Assembly (NCBI GenBank): GCA_025458545.1
Contig: JALOSH010000194.1
Location: forward strand, 1 to 5,016
Source: Hydrogenophaga sp.
GTDB taxonomy: Bacteria; Pseudomonadota; Gammaproteobacteria; Burkholderiales; Burkholderiaceae
Direction: 5' to 3'
DNA length: 5,016 nucleotides
Shown here: one piece after another, positions 1 through 5,016 of the stretch
How positions within the stretch are numbered: position 1 is the stretch's first letter
How the letters are laid out: each line of letters opens with the position of its first letter
Notes under the pieces: model-generated
The model's input: only the letters and a program-made list of their open reading frames with translations
The model's database searches: none
What the model was told of the DNA's origin: nothing
Program-made: the position numbers and the translations under genes

Positions 1-471
1 GAAGACCCCAACGCCGAGCAGCTGGCCGAGATCGCCTGGATGGCGGCGCAGGAAGTGCAGCGCTTCGGATTGCCGCCCAAGGTGGCCTTTCTGTCGCATT
101 CGAGCTTCGGCTCCAGCAAGCGCGCCTCGGCCAAGAAGATGCGCGCAGCGCGCGACCTGTTCGTGGCACAACACCCCGAGATCGAATGCGACGGCGAGCT
201 GCACGGCGATGCCGCGTTGCAGCCCGAGATCCGCGCGGCCTACATGGGCGACTCCACGCTCAGCGGCTCGGCCAACCTGCTGATCTGCCCCAACGTGGAC
301 GCGGCCAACATCCTCTACAACGTGCTCAAGACCATTGCCAGCGGCGGTGTGACGGTGGGGCCGGTGCTGACCGGCGTGGCGCGCACCGCCCACATCCTGA
401 CCCCGGCGGCCACGGTGCGCCGGGTGCTCAACATGACGGCGCTGGCCGCAGCGGCCCACGCGCGCGGCTGA
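1..471 (+). CDS. maeB: NADP-dependent malic enzyme, C-terminal phosphotransacetylase-like domain (5' end outside window)
   Basis: The frame is open from base 1 to the TGA at 469-471, giving the last 156 residues of a longer protein. These residues match the C-terminal phosphate acetyl/butyryl-transferase-like domain of large (about 750-residue) bacterial malic enzymes. Visible landmarks are HSSFGSSK, the CDGELHGDAAL stretch, GSANLLICPNVDAANILYN, and VGPVLTGVARTAHIL near the end. MaeB oxidatively decarboxylates malate to pyruvate in the cytoplasm, producing NADPH. In characterised enzymes the fused Pta-like domain is not catalytic but serves allosteric control, for example by acetyl-CoA; that is family knowledge. 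The catalytic malic domain lies upstream of the window. A stand-alone phosphotransacetylase would share this domain, but the sequence and its end resemble MaeB more. It is followed directly by a strong terminator and is probably unrelated in function to the transport genes downstream. Confidence 0.88.
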   Translation, partial: EDPNAEQLAEIAWMAAQEVQRFGLPPKVAFLSHSSFGSSKRASAKKMRAARDLFVAQHPEIECDGELHGDAALQPEIRAAYMGDSTLSGSANLLICPNVDAANILYNVLKTIASGGVTVGPVLTGVARTAHILTPAATVRRVLNMTALAAAAHARG

Positions 472-489
472 GCGGCCACACAAGCCATG

Positions 490-517
490 AAAAAGGGACG
501 CTGCAGCGTCCCTTTTT
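490..517 (+). terminator. Perfect palindromic intrinsic terminator after maeB
   Basis: A 28-bp perfect palindrome begins 18 bases after the maeB stop. The stem is GGGACGC (495-501) paired with GCGTCCC (506-512) around a TGCA loop, flanked by A5 on the left and T5 on the right. The symmetry means it would act as a Rho-independent terminator on either strand. It isolates maeB from the permease unit downstream. Confidence 0.92.
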
Positions 518-628
518 CATCGGGCCGGCAAGCCGCAAAGGCCTGACAACAGCCGACGAACGGCCCGCGTGGAAGGCCCACTTCAAGGGTTTTCCCGGTA
601 CGGCCCACATAGGCTTGTGCACATAATT

Positions 629-636
629 TGTATACA
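629..636. promoter_or_regulatory. TGTATACA operator-like palindrome upstream of the NCS2 permease
   Basis: A perfect 8-bp palindrome, TGTATACA, lies in a locally AT-rich patch (about 623-655) in an otherwise GC-rich region, about 94 bp before the permease start. The identical octamer recurs at 2388-2395 upstream of the ABC operon, and in both cases a TTTTG follows within one or two bases. TGTATACA-type cores are typical of operators for GntR/FadR-type dimeric repressors; that is family knowledge, and the regulator itself is not in this window. A convincing σ70 promoter is not obvious. The best I see is TTGTAT (628-633) with TAAATG (650-655) at a 16-nt spacing, which would put this palindrome over the -35 element. 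Confidence 0.5.
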
Positions 637-640
637 GTTT

Positions 641-657
641 TGCATCCATTAAATGCA
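641..657. repeat. Short inverted repeat TGCAT-N7-ATGCA in the permease leader region
   Basis: TGCAT at 641-645 and ATGCA at 653-657 form an inverted repeat with a 7-nt AT-rich spacer. It overlaps a second small palindrome, TGCATGCA, at 654-661. The cluster lies just downstream of the TGTATACA palindrome and before the permease start. It could be a second regulator-binding site or part of the promoter. The arms are short, so a chance origin is possible. Confidence 0.3.
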
Positions 658-674
658 TGCACTGTTTGTATGCG
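658..674. promoter_or_regulatory. Weak NtrC-like dyad upstream of the permease
   Basis: TGCACT-N5-TATGCG has the spacing of the NtrC consensus TGCACC-N5-GGTGCA and matches 8 of 12 defined bases. I see no σ54 promoter between it and the permease start, so it may be coincidental or may act with a σ70 promoter. Confidence 0.2.
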
Positions 675-713
675 TTGTCAACCTTGCCCGGCCACGAAGG
701 CGGTGCGAACTCC

Positions 714-719
714 AAGGAG
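714..719 (+). promoter_or_regulatory. Ribosome-binding site that sets the permease start
   Basis: AAGGAG at 714-719 stands 7 nt before the ATG at 727. This near-consensus Shine-Dalgarno decides the start. The frame is open further up, to a TTG at 628, but that would add 33 cysteine-containing residues lacking family resemblance and would run through the operator region. Confidence 0.85.
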
Positions 720-726
720 CCTCCAG

Positions 727-2205
727 ATGAACCCAACTGTCCACCCCGTGGATGAAGTCCTGCCCACCGGCAAGCTCACCGCGCTGGGGTTTCAGCATGT
801 GCTGGTGATGTACGCCGGCGCGGTGGCCGTGCCGCTGATCGTCGGTCGTGCGCTCAATCTCAGCCCTGAACAGGTGGCGATGTTGATCTCCGCCGATCTG
901 TTCTGCTGCGGCATCGTGACCCTGATCCAGTCGATGGGCGCCACGCAGTGGTTTGGCATCAAGTTGCCGGTGATGATGGGCGTGACCTTTGCGTCGGTGG
1001 CGCCCATGGTGGCCATGGCCAACAACAACCCCGGCGTGCAGGGCGCCGGGCTGATCTTCGGCGCCATCATCGGCGCGGGCGTGATCTCGATCCTGATCGC
1101 GCCCATCGTGAGCCGCATGCTGCGCTTCTTCCCGCCGGTGGTCACCGGCACCATCATCGCGGTGATCGGCATCAGCCTGATGCGGGTCGGCATCAACTGG
1201 ATTTTCGGCAACCCCTTCGGCCCCACCGCACCCAACATCGTGAGCCCCGAGCACGCCGCCTGGCTGGACGCCGCCAAACAGGCGGCCGCCAGCGGTGCGC
1301 TGCCCGAAGTGCCGAAAGGCATGAACATCGTGGGCACGGTGCCCAACCCCAAATACGCGCAGCTGACCCACATCGGTATCGCCGCCATCGTGCTGGTCTC
1401 GATCCTGCTGATCGCCAAGTACGCCAAGGGCTTCGTGGCCAACATCTCGGTGCTGCTGGGTATCATCATCGGCGGCGTGATCGCTACCGCGGCCGGTCTG
1501 ATGAACTTCGACAAGGTGGCCAAGGCCCACTGGTTCGATCTGGTGCTGCCGTTCGAGATCGCCACCCCGATCTTCGACCCCATCCTCATCCTCACCATGA
1601 CCTTGGTGATGATCGTGGTGATGATCGAATCCACCGGCATGTTCCTCGCGCTGGGCGACCTGACCGGCAAGAAGATCGACCAGAAGATGCTGACCGCCGG
1701 CCTGCGCACCGACGGCCTGGGCACGCTGATCGGCGGCGTTTTCAACACCTTCCCCTACACCAGCTTCTCGCAGAACGTCGGCCTGGTCGGCGTGACGGGT
1801 GTCAAGAGCCGCTGGGTGTGTGTCGCGGGCGGCGTGATCCTGATCGTGCTCGGCCTGCTGCCCAAAATGGCGGCGCTGGTCGAGTCGCTGCCCACCTTTG
1901 TGCTCGGCGGTGCCGGCCTGGTGATGTTCGGCATGGTGGCCGCCACCGGTATCCGCATCCTGGCCGCGGTGGACTACAAGAACAACCGCAACAACCTGTT
2001 CATCGTGGCGGTCTCCATCGGCTTCGGCATGATCCCGCTGATCGCACCGAAATACCTACAGTGGATGCCGCACAGCATCCACCCGCTGATTGAATCGGGC
2101 ATCTTGCTGGCGTCGATCAGCGCTGTGCTGCTGAACCTGTTCTTCAACGGTGGCCAGGGCGATGCGTCGGCCGCCATCGAAGCGGCCAAACAAGCCGACC
2201 ATTGA
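727..2205 (+). CDS. NCS2/NAT-family nucleobase permease, xanthine/urate (PbuX/UacT-like) branch
   Basis: This 492-residue polytopic inner-membrane protein is a nucleobase:cation symporter-2 (nucleobase-ascorbate transporter) that should import purines such as xanthine or uric acid with H+ or Na+. Family landmarks are the TM1 stretch with QHVL (His24), Glu301 in the IESTG of TM8, Asp329 in LRTDGLGTL of TM9, and the NAT signature QNVGLVGVTG at 349-358. These correspond to the substrate-binding His, Glu, Asp and Gln/Asn known from E. coli XanQ. The form SQNVGLV with FPYTSF before it and KSR after it points to the PbuX/UacT/PucJK group rather than uracil permeases; this is recognition, not an alignment. 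About 50 mostly hydrophilic residues (roughly 162-214, AAKQAAASG and PEVPKGMN) form a long loop between membrane segments. The start at 727 is supported by AAGGAG. Exact substrate is not determinable. Confidence 0.9.
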   Translation: MNPTVHPVDEVLPTGKLTALGFQHVLVMYAGAVAVPLIVGRALNLSPEQVAMLISADLFCCGIVTLIQSMGATQWFGIKLPVMMGVTFASVAPMVAMANNNPGVQGAGLIFGAIIGAGVISILIAPIVSRMLRFFPPVVTGTIIAVIGISLMRVGINWIFGNPFGPTAPNIVSPEHAAWLDAAKQAAASGALPEVPKGMNIVGTVPNPKYAQLTHIGIAAIVLVSILLIAKYAKGFVANISVLLGIIIGGVIATAAGLMNFDKVAKAHWFDLVLPFEIATPIFDPILILTMTLVMIVVMIESTGMFLALGDLTGKKIDQKMLTAGLRTDGLGTLIGGVFNTFPYTSFSQNVGLVGVTGVKSRWVCVAGGVILIVLGLLPKMAALVESLPTFVLGGAGLVMFGMVAATGIRILAAVDYKNNRNNLFIVAVSIGFGMIPLIAPKYLQWMPHSIHPLIESGILLASISAVLLNLFFNGGQGDASAAIEAAKQADH

Positions 2206-2225
2206 AGAGCGGGCCTGGGTCGAGC

Positions 2226-2240
2226 CCTTGCCACGCAAGG
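2226..2240 (+). other. Small stem-loop after the permease stop codon
   Basis: CCTTGC (2226-2231) pairs with GCAAGG (2235-2240) around a 3-nt CAC loop, 20 bases past the stop. No T tract follows, so it is not a standard intrinsic terminator. It might protect the 3' end of the permease transcript. Confidence 0.3.
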
Positions 2241-2294
2241 CGCGAGACCCCACAGGACAGGCACCACCGGGCCCGCCGAAGCCCCTTTCCGTGC

Positions 2295-2309
2295 GCACAG
2301 AGCGGGTGT
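2295..2309. promoter_or_regulatory. NtrC-like dyad GCACA-N5-GGTGT (enhancer candidate)
   Basis: GCACA at 2295-2299 and GGTGT at 2305-2309 have the spacing and dyad form of the NtrC consensus TGCACC-N5-GGTGCA, matching 8 of its 12 defined bases. The centre lies about 155 bp upstream of the start site expected from the σ54 promoter at 2432-2447. NtrC enhancers are commonly found 100-160 bp upstream. On its own the match is moderate; the σ54 promoter downstream makes it credible. Confidence 0.45.
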
Positions 2310-2312
2310 TTT

Positions 2313-2340
2313 TGGTGCATTCGGGGGTCAAAATGCACCA
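2313..2340. promoter_or_regulatory. Inverted repeat TGGTGCATT-N10-AATGCACCA
   Basis: Perfect 9-bp arms lie at 2313-2321 and 2332-2340 with a 10-nt G-rich spacer. Each arm holds the NtrC half-site (GGTGCA at 2314-2319, TGCACC at 2334-2339), but the two point away from each other compared with a canonical NtrC site. They could be halves of two degenerate NtrC sites flanking the repeat, or the repeat could be the operator of another dimeric regulator. It lies about 115-145 bp before the expected transcription start. The T tract after it is only three bases, so a terminator role is unlikely. Confidence 0.5.
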
Positions 2341-2387
2341 TTTCAGGGTTAGCCATGATGACGCGGAGCAGCGCACCGCCAAAAATC

Positions 2388-2395
2388 TGTATACA
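2388..2395. promoter_or_regulatory. Second TGTATACA operator-like palindrome, upstream of the ABC operon
   Basis: This is the same perfect octamer as at 629-636, again in a short AT-rich patch (2381-2405) and again followed closely by TTTTG. It sits between the NtrC-like sites and the σ54 promoter, about 37 bp upstream of the -24 element. A regulator bound here could block DNA looping or RNA polymerase, or respond to the transported substrate. Shared use with the permease promoter suggests co-regulation. Confidence 0.5.
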
Positions 2396-2431
2396 CATTT
2401 TGTGTTCAGGCTACCCACTCGCATCCACCGC

Positions 2432-2447
2432 TGGCACCTTTTTTGCT
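2432..2447 (+). promoter_or_regulatory. σ54 (RpoN) -24/-12 promoter of the ABC importer operon
   Basis: The sequence TGGCACCTTTTTTGCT fits the σ54 consensus TGGCACG-N4-TTGCW at every defined base except one (C for G at the seventh position). The invariant GG (2433-2434) and GC (2445-2446) have the required 12-bp register. Transcription would start near 2457-2458, leaving a leader of about 48 nt before the ATG at 2506. σ54 promoters need an activator such as NtrC, and enhancer-like sites lie upstream. This implies control by nitrogen status or a related signal. Confidence 0.8.
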
Positions 2448-2496
2448 GAGACTCTGTGCAAGCGGGCCGCCCGCCCATGTCCCACTGCCCATCAAC

Positions 2497-2500
2497 GGAG
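2497..2500 (+). promoter_or_regulatory. Ribosome-binding site setting the start of the binding-protein gene
   Basis: GGAG at 2497-2500 lies 5 nt before the ATG at 2506. The frame stays open up to a TTG at 2443, but that codon is part of the σ54 -12 element and upstream of the expected transcript start. The ATG also places a normal signal peptide at the N-terminus. Confidence 0.8.
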
Positions 2501-2505
2501 ATTCC

Positions 2506-3537
2506 ATGAACAAACGCCATTTCATCAAGACCACCGCCGCTCTGGCAGCGGCAGCCGCCTTTGGCACCGCCCAGGCCCAGACCGCCCTGAAATTCCAGCT
2601 CGACTGGCGTTTTGAGGGTCCGGCCGCGCTGTTCCTGCAATCGGAGGCCAAAGGCTATTACAAGGCGGCCGGGCTGAACGTGACCATCGACTCGGGCAAC
2701 GGCTCGGGCGGCACCGTCACCCGGGTGGCCTCGGGCACCTACGACATGGGCTTTGCCGACATGGCCGCGCTGATGGAGTTCCACGCCAACAACCCGGACG
2801 CACCCAATAAGCCGGTGGCCGTGATGATGGTCTACAACAACACGCCCGCCGCGGTGCTGGCGCTCAAGAAAAGCGGCATTGCCAAGCCGGCCGACCTGAA
2901 CGGCAAGAAGCTCGGCGCTCCGGTGTTCGACGCCGGTCGCAAGGCGTTCCCGATCTTCCAGAAGGCCAACGGCATCGGCAGCGTGACCTGGACCTCGATG
3001 GACCCGCCGCTGCGTGAAACCATGCTGGTGCGCGGCGACATCGACGCCATCACAGGCTTCTCGTTCACCTCGCTGCTGAACCTGGAAGCGCGTGGCGTGA
3101 ACGTGGCCGACGTGGTCGTGATGCCCTACTCGGACTTCGGCGTCAAGCTGTACGGCAACGCCATCATCGCCAGCCCCAAGCTGATCAAGGAGAACCCGGC
3201 CGCCGTGAAGGCCTTCCTGACCGCGTTTGCCAAGGGTGCGAAAGAGGTCATGGCCAACCCGACGGCCGGCATCGAGACCGTCAAGGCACGCGACGGCATC
3301 ATCAACGTGGCCCTGGAAACGCGCCGCCTGCAACTGGCGATCGATTCGGTGGTGGCCAGCCCAGATGCCCGCCGCGAAGGTTTCGGCCAGATCAACCCCG
3401 GCCGCCTCTCCCTGATGGCGTCGCAAGTGTCTGACGCCTTCGCCACCAAGACCCGCATCGACGCCAAGGCGGTGTGGGACGGCTCCATGCTGCCCACAGC
3501 GGCCGAACTGAACGTGCTGCCGCCCGCCAGGAAGTGA
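2506..3537 (+). CDS. ABC importer periplasmic substrate-binding protein, NitT/TauT type, NMT1/THI5-like
   Basis: The 343-residue product begins with a typical signal peptide: basic MNKRHFIK, an alanine-rich core, and an AQA cleavage site after residue 24. The mature protein opens with LKFQLDWRFEGPAALFLQSEAKGYY and continues with the glycine-rich GNGSGGTVTRVASGTYDMGFAD. This is the pattern of NMT1-like (SsuA/ThiY-related) binding proteins. Characterised relatives bind sulfonates, nitrate, thiamine pyrimidine precursors or riboflavin. The protein would capture a small substrate in the periplasm and hand it to the ATPase/permease pair encoded downstream. The neighbouring purine permease and the shared TGTATACA site make a nucleobase or a breakdown product an attractive guess, but the sequence does not prove it. 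Length is normal for the family. Control by a σ54 promoter is strongly suggested. Confidence 0.88.
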   Translation: MNKRHFIKTTAALAAAAAFGTAQAQTALKFQLDWRFEGPAALFLQSEAKGYYKAAGLNVTIDSGNGSGGTVTRVASGTYDMGFADMAALMEFHANNPDAPNKPVAVMMVYNNTPAAVLALKKSGIAKPADLNGKKLGAPVFDAGRKAFPIFQKANGIGSVTWTSMDPPLRETMLVRGDIDAITGFSFTSLLNLEARGVNVADVVVMPYSDFGVKLYGNAIIASPKLIKENPAAVKAFLTAFAKGAKEVMANPTAGIETVKARDGIINVALETRRLQLAIDSVVASPDARREGFGQINPGRLSLMASQVSDAFATKTRIDAKAVWDGSMLPTAAELNVLPPARK

Positions 3538-3554
3538 TGCGCGGTTCGCGCATC
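3536..3554 (+). other. Stem-loop overlapping the stop codon of the binding-protein gene
   Basis: GATGCGCG (3536-3543) pairs perfectly with CGCGCATC (3547-3554) around a GTT loop. The left arm includes the last two bases of the TGA stop (3535-3537). It is GC-rich and stable and is followed 14 bases later by a second hairpin. Such structures at the end of binding-protein genes often protect the upstream mRNA from 3' exonucleases. Confidence 0.6.
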
Positions 3555-3568
3555 CGCCTTTTGGCCTG

Positions 3569-3601
3569 GGCCAGCCGCAAGCCAGTGGCTGGCCTTTTTT
3601 T
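3569..3601 (+). terminator. Terminator-like hairpin inside the ABC operon (attenuation point)
   Basis: GGCCAGCC (3569-3576) pairs with GGCTGGCC (3587-3594) across a 10-nt loop and is followed directly by seven T residues (3595-3601). By structure this is a Rho-independent terminator. It lies only 12 bases before the ATPase start, with the ATPase Shine-Dalgarno right behind it, so it probably terminates part of the transcripts and lowers ATPase and permease expression relative to the binding protein. A weaker competing stem, AGCC-AGT-GGCT (3580-3590), shares the right arm. Confidence 0.75.
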
Positions 3602-3613
3602 CAGGACCTCAAC

Positions 3614-4447
3614 ATGAACCAAGCCCCCGCCACCGAGAAGCCGTTCGTCGATTTCGACCAGGTCTGGCTCGCCTACAACGAAGAGCTGCTGGCCAACAAC
3701 ACCTTTGCGGTGGAAGACATCAACCTGAAGGTCAAGAAAGGCGAGTTCATCGCCATCGTCGGCCCCTCGGGCTGCGGCAAGTCCACCTTCATGAAGCTCA
3801 CCACCGGCCTGAAGATGCCGAGCCGGGGCAAGATCACCATCGACGGCCAGCCGGTCACGGGTCCGCTCAAGATCTCGGGCATGGCCTTCCAGGCGCCTTC
3901 ACTGCTGCCCTGGCGCACCACGCTGGACAACGTGTTGCTGCCGCTGGAAATCGTCGAACCGTTTCGCACCGAGTTCAAGGACCGCCGCAAGGAATTCGTC
4001 GAGCGCGCCAGCAAGCTGCTCGCCAGCGTTGGCCTGGGCGGCATGGAAAACAAGTTTCCCTGGGAACTTTCGGGCGGCATGCAGCAGCGCGCCAGCATCT
4101 GCCGCGCCCTGATCCACGAACCCAAGATGCTGCTGCTGGACGAACCGTTCGGCGCGCTCGACGCGTTCACCCGGGAAGAGCTGTGGTGCACCTTGCGCGA
4201 CCTGTGGGAGGCGCAACGTTTCAACGTCATCCTGGTCACGCACGACCTGCGCGAGAGCGTGTTCCTGGCCGACACGGTGTACTGCATGAGCCGCAGCCCG
4301 GGCCGGTTTGTGGTGCAGCGCGAGATCGACATTCCGCGCACCCGCGATCTGGAGGTGACCTACACCCCGCATTTCACCGACATCGTGCACGAGCTCAGAG
4401 GCCACATCGGCGCGATGAGAAAAGCTGGCACCACGATCAACCAGTAA
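3614..4447 (+). CDS. ABC importer ATP-binding protein, NitT/TauT (SsuB/TauB/NrtD-like) family
   Basis: This 277-residue cytoplasmic ATPase powers the importer. All nucleotide-binding elements are intact: Walker A GPSGCGKST at 50-58 (Lys56), Q-loop Gln93 in FQAPSLLPWRT, ABC signature LSGGMQQR at 152-159, Walker B LLLLDEP-type segment with MLLLDEPFGALD at 172-183, and the switch His210 in VTHDL. The LLPWRT stretch after the Q-loop and the FLADTVYCMSRSPGR segment are usual in the nitrate/sulfonate/taurine ATPases. AGGA at 3603-3606 lies 7 nt before the ATG. The 76-nt gap to the binding-protein gene contains two hairpins, whereas the permease gene follows after only 9 nt. The substrate cannot be inferred from the ATPase. 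Confidence 0.93.
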   Translation: MNQAPATEKPFVDFDQVWLAYNEELLANNTFAVEDINLKVKKGEFIAIVGPSGCGKSTFMKLTTGLKMPSRGKITIDGQPVTGPLKISGMAFQAPSLLPWRTTLDNVLLPLEIVEPFRTEFKDRRKEFVERASKLLASVGLGGMENKFPWELSGGMQQRASICRALIHEPKMLLLDEPFGALDAFTREELWCTLRDLWEAQRFNVILVTHDLRESVFLADTVYCMSRSPGRFVVQREIDIPRTRDLEVTYTPHFTDIVHELRGHIGAMRKAGTTINQ

Positions 4448-4456
4448 GGACCGACC

Positions 4457-5016
4457 ATGAACAAGAAACAAATGGAACGCTGGTCGCCGCTGATCTTGCT
4501 GGTCGCGATCATCCTGCTGTGGGAAATCATCTGCCGGGGCTTTGGTGTCTCGGAATTCATCTTCCCCAGCCCCTCGCGCATCTGGGAACAGACGCTGGAA
4601 CACAAGACCACCATCCTCGGCCACGCCTGGCGCACCTTCTGGGTCACGATGGCAGGTTTTGGCATCGCCATCGTGGTGGGCGTGCTGCTGGGCTTCCTGA
4701 TCGGCAGCTCGCGCCTGGCCTACGCCGCGGTGTACCCGCTCATGACGGCCTTCAACGCGCTGCCCAAAGCCGCCTTTGTGCCGATCCTGGTGGTGTGGTT
4801 CGGCATCGGTGTGGGCCCGGCCATCCTGACCGCCTTCCTCATCAGCTTTTTCCCCATCATGGTGAACATCGCCACCGGCCTGGCCACGCTGGAGCCCGAA
4901 CTGGAGGATGTGTTGCGGGTGCTCGGCGCCAAGCGCTGGGACGTGCTGACCAAGGTGGGCCTGCCGCGCTCCATGCCCTACTTCTTCGGCTCGCTCAAGG
5001 TCGCCATCACGCTGGC
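4457..5016 (+). CDS. ABC importer inner-membrane permease, NitT/TauT (SsuC/TauC-like) family, 3' end outside window
   Basis: An open frame starts at ATG 4457 and runs off the window after 186 complete codons without a stop. It is preceded by TAAGGA (4445-4450), which joins the ATPase stop codon and the Shine-Dalgarno 6 nt before the ATG; the 9-nt gap indicates translational coupling. The product begins MNKKQMERWSPLILLVAIIL, with a first membrane helix at about residues 10-27. More helices follow at about 64-83 and in the ALPKAAFVPILVVWFGIGVG stretch and after it. The cytoplasmic EAA loop that contacts the ATPase is seen at about 146-175 (ELEDVLRVLGAKRWDVL, Gly157, then GLP at 168-170). This binding-protein-dependent transport system inner membrane component should form the channel with the ATPase. 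Family members are about 250-280 residues, so roughly 70-90 residues are missing. Confidence 0.92.
   Translation, partial: MNKKQMERWSPLILLVAIILLWEIICRGFGVSEFIFPSPSRIWEQTLEHKTTILGHAWRTFWVTMAGFGIAIVVGVLLGFLIGSSRLAYAAVYPLMTAFNALPKAAFVPILVVWFGIGVGPAILTAFLISFFPIMVNIATGLATLEPELEDVLRVLGAKRWDVLTKVGLPRSMPYFFGSLKVAITL

Larger units (their letters stand above)
2206..2505 (+). other. 300-nt regulatory intergenic region between permease and ABC operon
   Basis: This stretch holds no convincing gene. From left to right it contains a small stem-loop after the permease stop (2226-2240), an NtrC-like dyad (2295-2309), a 9-bp inverted repeat (2313-2340), an AT-rich segment with TGTATACA (2381-2405), a σ54 promoter (2432-2447) and a short leader with the ribosome-binding site of the binding-protein gene. 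No T-rich intrinsic terminator follows the permease, so some readthrough from the permease unit into the ABC operon cannot be excluded. Confidence 0.75.

Noticed and set aside
628..726. N-terminal extension of the permease starting at TTG 628
   Set aside because: The ATG at 727 has AAGGAG at ideal spacing, and the 33 extra residues are cysteine-rich, unlike NCS2 N-termini, and overlap the operator-like palindromes.
649..1530. Long minus-strand open frame (293 codons) opposite the permease
   Set aside because: Its product is rich in His, Asp, Gly and Arg with no family resemblance. It is the shadow of GC-rich codon use in the clearly real permease gene.
2313..2340. Inverted repeat read as a terminator for the permease
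   Set aside because: It is followed by only three T residues and then GC-rich sequence, and the reverse strand is followed by A residues. A protein-binding site fits better.
2443..2505. N-terminal extension of the binding protein starting at TTG 2443
   Set aside because: The TTG is part of the σ54 -12 element and upstream of the expected transcript start. The ATG at 2506 has a Shine-Dalgarno and places a standard signal peptide at the N-terminus.
2150..2615. Small plus-strand open frames in the 2206-2505 intergenic region
   Set aside because: They cross the permease end, the regulatory sites and the signal-peptide region in other frames, have no ribosome-binding site, and show no recognisable protein.
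2056..3426. Long minus-strand open frame (456 codons) opposite the binding-protein gene
   Set aside because: It spans two unrelated regions including a regulatory intergenic stretch, has a low-complexity H/G/R/V-rich product, and lies antisense to a well-supported gene.

Overview
The window is GC-rich (GC ends most codons) and compact, with all recognisable genes on the + strand. Gene content, protein features and the σ54-type promoter suggest a betaproteobacterium, probably Burkholderiales and most like Comamonadaceae (Hydrogenophaga/Acidovorax/Variovorax-like). That placement is inference from general familiarity, not a database search.

Layout: (1) Positions 1-471 are the 3' end of a malic enzyme gene (maeB), covering the C-terminal phosphotransacetylase-like domain. 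It is closed by a perfect 28-bp palindromic intrinsic terminator at 490-517. (2) A 255-nt intergenic region carries a TGTATACA palindrome and other inverted repeats. It precedes a nucleobase:cation symporter-2 (NCS2/NAT) permease at 727-2205, of the xanthine/urate (PbuX/UacT-like) branch. (3) A 300-nt intergenic region (2206-2505) is regulatory. It holds NtrC-like dyads, a second copy of TGTATACA, and an excellent σ54 (RpoN) -24/-12 promoter at 2432-2447. (4) Downstream lies an ABC importer operon of the NitT/TauT type: a periplasmic NMT1-like substrate-binding protein (2506-3537), an ATPase (3614-4447) and an inner-membrane permease (4457 to beyond the window end). Two stem-loops, the second a terminator-like hairpin with a T7 tract, separate the binding-protein gene from the ATPase gene.

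How it fits together: a proton- or sodium-coupled purine permease sits beside an ATP-driven importer of the family that takes up small nitrogen or sulfur compounds and pyrimidine-like molecules. The two transcription units share an operator-like palindrome. The ABC operon also carries a nitrogen-limitation type promoter. The simplest reading is a nitrogen-scavenging locus for nucleobases or their breakdown products, with the ABC system switched on when nitrogen is short and the shared palindrome giving substrate-specific control. The ABC substrate cannot be read from sequence alone. No mobile element, CRISPR array, tRNA, rRNA or clearly new enzyme system is visible; the most interesting content is the regulatory architecture.
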